64,000 bases of DNA from Candidatus Hadersleviella danica (GTDB lineage Bacteria; Chloroflexota; Anaerolineae; Promineifilales; Promineifilaceae), in the NCBI GenBank assembly GCA_016711405.1, contig JADJSZ010000001.1:124001-188000 (forward strand), given 5' to 3'. The position numbers and the translations under genes were made by a program. Below are positions 54,331 to 62,840 of this stretch, in pieces. Below the pieces are notes generated by a model. That model was not told where the DNA came from and searched no databases. It saw nothing but the letters and a program-made list of their open reading frames with translations. Position 1 is the first letter of the stretch; each line of letters starts with the position of its first letter.

Positions 54331-55460
54331 AGGGAGCAGGGAGTTTTTTACAATGAGTTTGTATCTGGATGAGTTTCAGCCACCTGCGAAACCCTCTTTA
54401 AGTGTCTCTAGTTTTTGTACTTGTATGGTAATTTACCAAGGGTTGGCGGGGGGTGGCCGGGTAATCCGCGGGGGCGGCGGGGGGGGGCGGGGGCGGGGGG
54501 GCTTGGATTTCTGTCCTTGGGAGCCAAACCCTCAGGGGGGGGGCGGGGGGGGTTCCTTATCAACTTCCAGGAACACCTGTTTTCATAGATATAACATGTC
54601 GCTGGGGGGGTTTTTAAGATACTACAAATCATTTGGTGGTGAGTTCTCTTGTGGATTACCTCTTAACAGGAACTGTCTTGGTAACGCCTCTTCATCTGAT
54701 TCCATTCAAGAGGATTCACGTACTTGCCTTAACCGATCCCACATTTTTATGTGTTTTTGCTCTCAACAGGGGAAGCCCCTAATATGGTTTGGTAAAGGCA
54801 AATTAGAGGGCAGTAAAGCACAGCGCAGCTTTACTTGGCAACCTCATCCTGCCTCCGAAAGCGGGAACCCGGGGGGCCGCGCCCCTCCGGGCGGCGGGCC
54901 CCCCCCCCTGCGGGGGTCGCGGGGCCCCCCCCGGGGGCCCTCCCCGGCCGGGGCGGCGGGGGCCAACCCCGGCCCCGCGGCGCGGCCCCCCCGCCCCCCC
55001 CCCCCACCCCCCCAAGCGGAGGCCGGCCACGCCCGGCGGCGCGGGGGGGGCCCCCGCCCCCCCCCCCCCCCCGGCCCCCCCGACGGGGCCGCCGCCGGCG
55101 CCCCCCGGCGCCCCCCCCGGGGCCCCCCCCGCGGCGGCGGGGGGGCCCCCGGGGGCCGGGCGGGGGCCCCTGGCCGGGCGGGCGCGGGCCGTGCGGGCGC
55201 CGGAAAGCCGGGCATTGGGAGGGGGGGGGCGGGTTTGGCGCTGGGGGGGCCCGTTTGGGGGGGGGGCAACAACAGCGGGGGGGGGGGGAGGGAGGGAGAC
55301 GGCGGCCCCCTCTTCCCCCGCGGGGAGGGTTGCGCGCGCGGGGCGGCCGGGGGAAGGGGCCCCCCCGGGGGGGGCGGTTTCCGGGTGGGGGGGGTCCGCG
55401 GGAAAAGTTCCGCCCGTCTCGCCCGCGGGGAGCGGCGGTGTGCCCCCCCCCCGCGCTCCC
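54331..55460. other. Anomalous insert: poly-G/C and AT-rich patches, no gene
   Basis: The stretch 54350-54840 is AT-richer than everything nearby, lacks CGGCCG, and is punctured by long G runs (54470-54560). A small AGTAAAGC hairpin lies at 54812-54835. From about 54860 to 55460 the sequence is almost only G and C in long runs. Every frame stays open there only because stop codons need A/T. It cuts off the C-terminus of the second FemAB gene. I treat it as an assembly artefact or foreign insert and call no gene in it. Confidence 0.75.
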
Positions 55461-56503
55461 CGCCACTTATATAAGCGGTACGTCAGGTTGTTATACACTC
55501 GGTCGGCCGCACCCACCGTGCGGCGAATGGCCCCATTAAACCCCCGCTTAAAGCGATACACCCCCCACAACCCATCCTCGCGGTTCTCAAATTCCGCCTC
55601 CAACTGCTCTGGCTCCGCATCGGGCACGCCCCACAGGTCGTAATAGGTGCAACCCTTCTCCTTCGCCCACTGCACGGCCGCCCACTGCACCGCATAGGTC
55701 GGCATCCGTTGCCGCTCCTCATCGCCCGACGCGCCGTAGAGATAGGAGGCTTGTTGTCCCCATGCGAAGACCATCACGGCCGCTAACGGCCGCCCCTCAA
55801 ACTCCGCCAAAAACAATGCCACACTGCCCGGCTGGTAGGTGTTGAACTGGTCATACACCACCTCATAATACTTGGGCACATGCACCCCAAACTCATTGCG
55901 CGATCCCGTGCTTTGCATGAGCCGCACAAAAGCGGGCAAATCTTCCCGCGTCCCTTGCCGCACGACCACCTCTTTTTTGGCAGACAAGCGAATGTTGTAG
56001 CGGGTTTTTTGCTTCATGCTGGCTAAGATGTCGTCGAGCGACGGCCGTAAATCCACCAGCATGGTGCGCGGCGGCTGGATGGTATCGGTGGGCAAGATGC
56101 ACCCGTGCCGCTCGGCCAAAGCGGGCCACTCGGGCATCTCATCACGCCACACCAGCGGCTCCATCTTCACCATGCTGACCCTGTTTTTGTGGGCGGCAAG
56201 GTCTATCTGGTTGAGCAAAACTGTGACTTGTTCCTCGTCGTCCCAATCTACCAGCGGGCCGTGGGGCAGGTAGCCAATGCGCACCAGCCCCCACGCATAG
56301 CTTTTGATGAGCATGAGCGACCCCGCCACAATGCGCCCCTCTTTTTTGACCCAAATGCGCTGGGGAACCCATCCAAAACGGCTTTTGAGCCGCGCCCACA
56401 CGGCCGTTTGCAACAAACTCCCCCGTGGATGCGCCAACACAAAAGCATCCCACTCCTTATCCGCCTCGCTATACGCTTGTTCGCCAAGTTCAAACATGTT
56501 CAT
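55460..56503 (-). CDS. FemAB-like transferase (copy 2), 3' end lost
   Basis: About 347 native residues. The family motifs are well kept: HPRGSLLQTAVWARLKSRFGW (here in the correct frame, unlike copy 1), GYLPHGPLVDWDD, TMLVDLRPSLDDILASMKQKTRYNIRLSAKK, SYLYGASGDEERQRMPTYAVQWAAVQWAKEKG, YYDLWGVPD and GVYRFKRGFNGAIRRTVGAADRVYNN. After LTYRLYKWR the sequence enters the G/C-only insert and is no longer credible, so the gene end is approximate. Two adjacent FemAB proteins may add successive bridge residues (inference). Confidence 0.85.
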
Positions 56504-56663
56504 AGGGGCGGGATTATAGCAGTGGCGAGTGGTTAGTGGTTAGTGATTAGTGGCGAGTAGTCATTTGTCCTTGGTCATTTGTCCCTTGTCCCCTGTCCCT
56601 TGTCCCGCTAGAATCTCCCCATCTCTTAATCCGTTCCTCTCCTACTTCCTTCGAGAAAAGCCT

Positions 56664-59218
56664 ATGTGGAAGAAGCCCTCCCAACTAAGCTGGTTTTACT
56701 TGTTGCTCATGGCCACGGCCGTGCCCTCCCCCTTTGCCGCCGCCCAAACAGCACCACCCCCCTTGCTCATCACCGAAATTTATGCGGACACGCCGGGCGA
56801 CGACGCGGCCGAAGAGTGGCTCGAACTCGCCTACTTTGGCGAGGCTCCCTTGCCGCTGGCGGGCTACCAAATTGGGGATGAAGAAAGCACGGGCGGGGGC
56901 GAGGGCATGATGGCCTTCCCCGAGGGAGCCAGCATCGCCCCCAACGAGGTCATTGTCGTAGCACAAACGGCCGTCGGTTTCCGCGCCCTCTTCGGCCAAA
57001 ACCCCACCTACGAAATGCGCGAGAGCGACCCCGCCGTGCCCAACATGCTCCCCGTGCCCAGCCTCGCCACGGGCGAAATCGGGCTGGCCAACGGCGGCGA
57101 TGAGGTGTTGTTGCTCGATGCCAACGACGAATGGCTCGACGCAATCAGCTATGGCGATAGCACGGCCGTCTTTGCCCCCGTTCGCGCCGCCCCCCGTGGC
57201 CAAAGCCTCGAGCGCACCCCCAGCCCATGCGACACCGACAGCGCGGCCGATTGGCGCGTCCAACCCACCCCCACCCCGCTCACCATCACCCCCGGCGAAT
57301 GCGAGCAGGGGACTGGGAACGAGGGACAGGGGACGGGCGAGGAAGGACAGGAGACTGGGGACGAGGGACAAGTGACCAATGACCAAGGACAACTGACCAA
57401 TGACCAAAGACAACTGACCATTCCCATTGGCCAAGTACAGGGGAGCAGCGAAACGGCCGCCCTCCTCAACCGTCGCGTTACCGTGCAGGGCATCGTCACT
57501 GGGTTGCACAGCGACCAAAACCTTGAGGGCATCGTCTACCACACCTTTTTTATGCAAGATGTGCCCGGCACGGAAGACGGAGACCCCGCCACCAGCGATG
57601 GGTTGGCCGTTTTCAGCGGCCGTCGCTGGCACGGCGTGGCCATTGGCGATGAAGTCTTGGTGACGGGCAACGTGCTGGAATTTTTCGGCCTGACCGAGTT
57701 GGACGATGCCCAACTCGAAATCGCTGTGCTAAGTAGCGGCAACCCCTTGCCCACTCCCGTCGAACTCGCCTTCCCCTTACTGGCCAATGTGCTCCCCGCC
57801 GACAGCCAGCGCACCACCTATGAAGCTCTCGAGGGGATGCTTGTCCAAATCAACGAGGCGCGAGTTTTGGGGGGCAGTTACGATGGCTGTGGCTTTGCCG
57901 TGGCGCGGCCGATGTGGGGTTAAATCGGCTAGTGCGCCCCTCGGCCGAAACCGATATTAGCTGGATTACGCCCATCTTGTATGAGACCGATGTGGCCTGC
58001 CCCACCCTGCCCGTCCTCAAAAGCGGCGATTCAATCGGCGGGCTGATGGGGCCACTCACCTACAACTTCGACCAGTACAAAATCGTTTGGCAAGAGGCGT
58101 ACCCGCTGGCCATCACGGCCGCGCCCTTCCCACCCCTGCCCCGAGCCACCCCGCTGGCCGTTGGCCAAATCAGCGTGGCCACCTTTAACGTGGAAAACTA
58201 CTTCGACACGGCCGACGACACGGGCGACGCGGCCGAACCGAAGCTGACCACGGCCGAACTCACCCTTAAACAGACCAAATTGGCGCACACCATCACCCAA
58301 ACCCTGCAATGCCCGACCTTGCTGGCCATTATCGAGGTGGAAAATGCCGCCCTGTTGGAGGGGTTGGCTCTCGCCTTAGCCGAACCATGCGGCTTTCGCT
58401 ACACGGTGAGCCATTTGGAAAGCTACGACGGCCGAGGCATTGACAACGCCCTCCTGAGCGACCCGCGCCGAGTGGCCGTGCAAAGTGTGGTTCTGCGCCA
58501 AAGCTGTGTGTCCATCCCCACCAGCACGGGCGCGGGTGATTGCCCCGCTGGGCAAAATTGGCTCTTCGGCCGTCCCCCGCTCGAGGTGGAGTTGGTCATA
58601 GACGGCCGCTCTCTCATCGTCTGGGTCAACCATTTCAAGTCCAAACGGGGCGGTGAGGTAGAATCGGAGCCAGAGCGGTTGGCGCAGGCGGATTATTTGG
58701 GGCAACTAGCGGCCGAACGACTAACGGCCGACCCCTCGGCCGCGCTCATCGCCTTGGGCGATTTTAACGACTACGCCGAATCGCCCCCTTTGCGTTTGTT
58801 GGCCGAACGGGGCCAACTGACCAATGTGTTGCACCAACTGCCGCCCGAGGAGCAGTATACGTTTGTCTTTAGCGGTGCCTCGCAAATGATAGACGGGATT
58901 TTGCTCTCTTCTAGCTTGCTGGCGCAGGTGGCGCAGGTGCAAATTTTGCACATCAACGCCGATTACCCCGACCAGTATGGGCTGGATATTTCGGCCGAAT
59001 TTTTGCCCTACAAATCGGCCGACCACGACCCCTCGCTGGTGGTGTTGAATTGGGTGGAGGAGGCCACCACGGCCGAACCCGCGCTCGCCACGGCCGCCTC
59101 TTTCCCATGGGGTTGGGTGGTGGCAGGATTGGCGGCCGTGGGGTGGGGGTGGTACGGCCGTGCTATGGCACAAACGGCGGATAGCAAGCTAGACTGTAAG
59201 CCCTCCGCTCTAAGCTAG
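56664..59218 (+). CDS. Large secreted/anchored nuclease (LTD, OB-like and EEP domains), one base missing
   Basis: About 851 residues after restoring a C near 57909. A signal peptide ends near PFAAAQT. A lamin-tail domain follows (LLITEIYADTPGDDAAEEWLEL, GEIGLANGGDEVLLLD), then a repeat-encoded linker (QGTGNEGQGTGEEGQ to NDQRQLT), an OB-fold-like domain (RVTVQGIVTG to ALEGMLVQINEA) and an endonuclease/exonuclease/phosphatase domain with VATFNVENYFD, IIEVENAALLEG, FKSKRG, LGDFNDYAESPP and KSADHDPSLVVLNW. A final hydrophobic helix (WGWVVAGLAAVGWGWYG) should anchor it. It resembles ExeM/NucH-type extracellular DNases, perhaps for DNA scavenging. Confidence 0.88.
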
Positions 59219-59342
59219 TAAAGTGGTTTACACGCTGTGGGGGAAGCTTTAGGTTGAGTGATAGAATGTGAGAAGTGAGAAGTGAAATACGCATTGGGCC
59301 ACTCCGCAATCCAAAATCCAAAATCCAAAATTCCCAGTTTCC

Positions 59343-61265
59343 ATGCCAACCTTTTCCCAACCCGCTGAGTCTGCGACCGAAACGGAGTTAGCCACAGATA
59401 CCCGTGCACGGGTAGATGCCCTGTTGGAGTTAGCCCAAACGGCTGGCCGAGACGATATTATGCGGGCAATGGCTTTGGCCGAGGAAGCGTATTACCTTTG
59501 TTGTGAAGAGGAGTTTGTCAAAGTGCCTTACCTTAAAGGGATGGGCGCGAGTCTGCTCCAGATGGCCATTTTTCACCATCATTTGGGCGATTTTGGGGTC
59601 GCCCTTAACCAGAGCTATGAAGCGTTGACTTTGTTGGAGCAGGCGGGTGAGACGGCGGGCCAAATCCGGGCTTTGAACAATATCGGCCGTGTTTACACCA
59701 AATTAGGAGTCTATGCCGAAGCCCTGAACAACCATTTGGATGCGCTTGAGCTGAGCCAAAGCAGTGGCGATGAACAAGGGCAAGCCCACTCCCACCACCG
59801 GCTGGGGACTGTTTGCCTTGGTATGGAGGATTACGAGCAAGCGCAACAACATTATGAACAAGCGTTGGCTTTGTTTGCCTCACAAGGGGCCATGCTAGAC
59901 CAAGCGGCCGTGCTCAACGATTTATGCGTCGCCTTTACCCAGAAGGGGCAGTACCAATCGGCCATCTCTTATGGGGAACAGAGCGTGGTCATCTACCAGC
60001 AGATGGGGGCACAGACGGGCACGGCCGTGGCCCTTGCCAGTGTGGGCGAGGCGTATTTGGCCGCAGGGAGCTACCACGAGGCACTCAAATACTTTGAGAA
60101 AGCCCTGACCATCTCCCAAACCATCGAAGCGGGTTTTTACACGGCCGAGGGGCTGGAAATTGTGCGCGGCATTGGGCAAGCCTATTTGCACTTGCACCAA
60201 TTTGAAGAAGCCCGTGCCCACTTGCAACGCGCCCTACACATGGCCGAACAAGTCGAATCGAAGCGCAACCAGTATTTGTGCCACCGTGCCTTAGCCGATA
60301 TGTACGAAATGCAGGGGGAATGGCGGCTCTCGTTGCAACATTTCCAGCGGTTTCACAAATTGCGCGAGCTGGTGTTCACGGCCGAAGGCTCCTCGCGCAC
60401 CCGCCATTTGCAAGTGCTTTACCAAACCCGCACCGCCCAACAAGAGGCAGATGCGTATCGGCGCGAAACGGAGCGGCTGGAACAGTTGCGCGAACAAGAC
60501 CGGCACTATTTTGAGCAACTGACGCAAATGCAGAGCGAATTCCTCTCCACCGCTTCGCACGACCTCAAAAACCCGCTTACGGGCATCAACACCGCCCTGC
60601 ACCTCATGCGCCGCTCCTTGGGTGATGTGCCCGAGGTGAAATACATTCGCTCGGCCGAGCGGCAAGTAGACCGGATGCGCGACCTGATTGGGGATTTGTT
60701 GGAGCTGGCCAAGCTGGAAACGGGTCGTGCCCTGCGGGTGAACGAAGTGGCCGTCAATGAATTTCTGTTGGGGGCTGTGGATGCGATGCAACTGATGGTC
60801 GAAAACAAAGACCACCTCCTCCATATTACCCTTTTGGAAGAAGAACTTATCGCCCATTTTGACCGGCGCTTGGTGCAACGAGTCCTCATCAACCTGCTTT
60901 CCAACGCTGTCAAATACACCCCCGTGGGCGGGGAGGTGACGTTGACGGCCGAGGTGGAACCCCACGCCCAAATGCTGACCATTCGCATCAGCGACAGCGG
61001 CATTGGCATTCCCACGGCCGATTTGCCCCACCTGTTCGAGCGGTTTTATCGCGTGGATCGCACCGAACACCAAGCGGTGGAAGGGACGGGGTTGGGGCTG
61101 GCCATTGTCAAAAGCATTGTCGAACAACACGGCGGCCGTATTTGGGTGGAGAGCCATCTGAACGCAGGCAGTACCTTTAGCTTTACCCTGCCCCTCATGC
61201 CCGCCGCCACCCTCCAATTGCGCCAAAATTATTACCCCTCCTTTTTTGCCACTTTGCCAGAATAA
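59343..61265 (+). CDS. TPR-containing sensor histidine kinase
   Basis: 640 residues and no membrane helix. The N-terminal 350 residues hold about seven tetratricopeptide repeats (GQIRALNNIGRVYTKLGVYAEAL, YEQAQQHYEQALALF, YHEALKYFEKAL). A coiled coil (RTAQQEADAYRRETERLEQL) leads to HisKA with FLSTASHDLKNPLTGI (phospho-His) and HATPase motifs NLLSNAVKYTP, ISDSGIGIP, LFERFYRVDR and GTGLGLAIVKSI. It is a cytosolic two-component kinase, likely reading a protein signal through the TPRs. No response regulator is adjacent, so its partner is elsewhere. Confidence 0.92.
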   Translation: MPTFSQPAESATETELATDTRARVDALLELAQTAGRDDIMRAMALAEEAYYLCCEEEFVKVPYLKGMGASLLQMAIFHHHLGDFGVALNQSYEALTLLEQAGETAGQIRALNNIGRVYTKLGVYAEALNNHLDALELSQSSGDEQGQAHSHHRLGTVCLGMEDYEQAQQHYEQALALFASQGAMLDQAAVLNDLCVAFTQKGQYQSAISYGEQSVVIYQQMGAQTGTAVALASVGEAYLAAGSYHEALKYFEKALTISQTIEAGFYTAEGLEIVRGIGQAYLHLHQFEEARAHLQRALHMAEQVESKRNQYLCHRALADMYEMQGEWRLSLQHFQRFHKLRELVFTAEGSSRTRHLQVLYQTRTAQQEADAYRRETERLEQLREQDRHYFEQLTQMQSEFLSTASHDLKNPLTGINTALHLMRRSLGDVPEVKYIRSAERQVDRMRDLIGDLLELAKLETGRALRVNEVAVNEFLLGAVDAMQLMVENKDHLLHITLLEEELIAHFDRRLVQRVLINLLSNAVKYTPVGGEVTLTAEVEPHAQMLTIRISDSGIGIPTADLPHLFERFYRVDRTEHQAVEGTGLGLAIVKSIVEQHGGRIWVESHLNAGSTFSFTLPLMPAATLQLRQNYYPSFFATLPE

Positions 61266-61266
61266 G

Positions 61267-61342
61267 GGTTATTGGTTACTGGTTATTCGTGACTGATTGT
61301 TGGTATATTTACTCAATAACCAATCACCAATAACCAGTAACC
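61267..61342. repeat. Inverted GGTTATT/AATAACC repeats before a start codon
   Basis: The left arm 61267-61289 and right arm 61314-61342 are complementary units of about 7 bp. The right arm ends 4 bp before the next ATG. Confidence 0.8.
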
Positions 61343-61346
61343 GACT

Positions 61347-62786
61347 ATGTCCACGGACTTATTTGCTGATTACCAGTTGGGGGAAGCGTATGACGATATG
61401 TTTGTGGCCGAACATGCCCCTCGGCCGCATTACCGCCCCCTCCACGATAGGCTCATCCAACTAAAAATTGAGGAGATGCACAAGCGGCAACAAGCGGCCG
61501 ACCTCTCCTTTTTGCACCAAGGAGTCACCTTCACCGTCTATGGCCACGATGAGGGCACGGAGCGCATCTTCCCCTACGATTTGCTTCCCCGCATTATTAC
61601 CGCCCAAGAGTGGGATAAAATTGAGCGCGGGTTGGCGCAACGCATCCACGCCCTCAACCTCTTTTTGGCGGATGTGTACCACGACGGCCGTATCTTGCAG
61701 GAAGGAGTTGTCCCCGCCGAACTCGTCTTTAGTTGCCACCACTATCGGCGCGAGATGCGCGGGGTCCACCTGCCCCACAACACCTACACCACCATTGTCG
61801 GCACCGACTTAATCCGCCAGCCCGACGGCCAATTTGCGGTGCTGGAGGACAATTTGCGCGTTCCCAGTGGGGTTTCCTACATGCTGGCCAATCGCAAAGT
61901 GATGAAACGGGTTTTTGCGGGGCTGTTTGACAAATACAATGTGCGGCCGATTAACCAATACGGCCGTGAACTGCTGGCCAAATTGCGCGGGTTGGCCAAC
62001 CCCCAACGCGCCAACCCCACCATCGTCCTGCTCACCCCCGGTGTGTACAACTCCGCCTATTTTGAACACGCCTTTTTGGCGCGAGAAATGGGTATCGAAC
62101 TGGTGGAGGGACGCGATTTGGTCGTCACCAACAATGTTGTTTACATGCGTACCACGGCCGGCCTTCAGCGGGTAGATGTCATCTATCGGCGCGTAGACGA
62201 TGATTTTCTCGACCCCCTCACCTTCCGCTCCGATTCGATTTTGGGCGTGCCCGGCCTGTTCAATGCGTATCGGGTGGGGAATGTCGCCTTGGCCAACGCG
62301 GTCGGCACAGGGGTGGCCGATGACAAGGCGATTTACGCCTATGTGCCCGACATCATTCGCTTTTACCTGAGCGAAGAGCCAATTTTGCCCAATATCGAGA
62401 CCTTTTTGCTGGGCGATGAGACGCAGAAAGCGCATGTTTTGGCCAACTTAGATAAATTGGTGGTCAAAGCTGTCGGCGAATCGGGCGGGTATGGCATGTT
62501 AATTGGGCCGCACAGCACGGCCGCCGAACGAGAGGAGTTCCGCCGACGCATTTTGGCCAACCCCCGCAATTACATCGCCCAGCCGACCATTTCGCTTTCG
62601 ACAGCGCCTTGTTTTGTAGACGGCCGTCTGGAAGCCCGCCATGTTGATTTTCGGCCGTATATTTTGCATGGCCCAACCACCACTATCGTCCCCGGCGGCC
62701 TCACCCGCGTCGCCCTGCGCCGTGGCTCTCTCGTGGTCAACTCCTCCCAAGGCGGGGGGAGCAAGGATACGTGGGTGTTGTATTAA
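61347..62786 (+). CDS. Circularly permuted ATP-grasp protein (type 2)
   Basis: 479 residues of the DUF404/DUF407 family. Motifs: LHQGVTFTVYGHDEGTERIFPYDLLPRII, RALNLF-type HALNLFLADVYHDG, VVGTDLIRQPDGQFAVLEDNLRVPSGVSYML, EGRDLVVTNNVVYMRT, YRRVDDDFLDPLTF, VKAVGESGGYGMLIGP and the C-terminal SSQGGGSKDTWVL. Family members are thought to ligate amino or acid groups in peptide synthesis and usually sit with an alpha-E protein and a transglutaminase-like protein. Neither partner is present here. The start is preceded by AATAACC repeats and lacks a Shine-Dalgarno site. Confidence 0.9.
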   Translation: MSTDLFADYQLGEAYDDMFVAEHAPRPHYRPLHDRLIQLKIEEMHKRQQAADLSFLHQGVTFTVYGHDEGTERIFPYDLLPRIITAQEWDKIERGLAQRIHALNLFLADVYHDGRILQEGVVPAELVFSCHHYRREMRGVHLPHNTYTTIVGTDLIRQPDGQFAVLEDNLRVPSGVSYMLANRKVMKRVFAGLFDKYNVRPINQYGRELLAKLRGLANPQRANPTIVLLTPGVYNSAYFEHAFLAREMGIELVEGRDLVVTNNVVYMRTTAGLQRVDVIYRRVDDDFLDPLTFRSDSILGVPGLFNAYRVGNVALANAVGTGVADDKAIYAYVPDIIRFYLSEEPILPNIETFLLGDETQKAHVLANLDKLVVKAVGESGGYGMLIGPHSTAAEREEFRRRILANPRNYIAQPTISLSTAPCFVDGRLEARHVDFRPYILHGPTTTIVPGGLTRVALRRGSLVVNSSQGGGSKDTWVLY

Positions 62787-62806
62787 AACTCGTCATTCGC
62801 CCCTCG

Positions 62807-62832
62807 TCCTTTGTCCCTCGTCCCTCGTCCCT
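62807..62832. repeat. GTCCCTC heptamers before a start codon
   Basis: Three to four CGTCCCT units in 7-bp register end about 8 bp before the flavoprotein ATG. They are the complement of the GGACGAG/GGACGAA arrays at 49 kb. Confidence 0.7.
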
Positions 62833-62840
62833 AACCAACC

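Noticed and set aside
54353..55539. Long open frames of up to about 370 residues on both strands in the G/C-only stretch
   Set aside because: Stop codons need A or T, so G/C-only sequence is open by default. The translations are Gly/Pro/Arg runs without any domain.
8080..57910. Programmed ribosomal frameshifting as the cause of the broken frames
   Set aside because: The breaks occur in unrelated genes, without slippery heptamers plus stimulatory structures, and mostly at simple runs. Sequencing error is the simpler explanation.
57908..57913. CGGCCG at the nuclease frameshift taken as evidence that the palindrome causes errors
   Set aside because: Here the palindrome itself appears only because a C is missing from CCC. 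The other breaks are mostly in runs away from CGGCCG, so a link is not supported.
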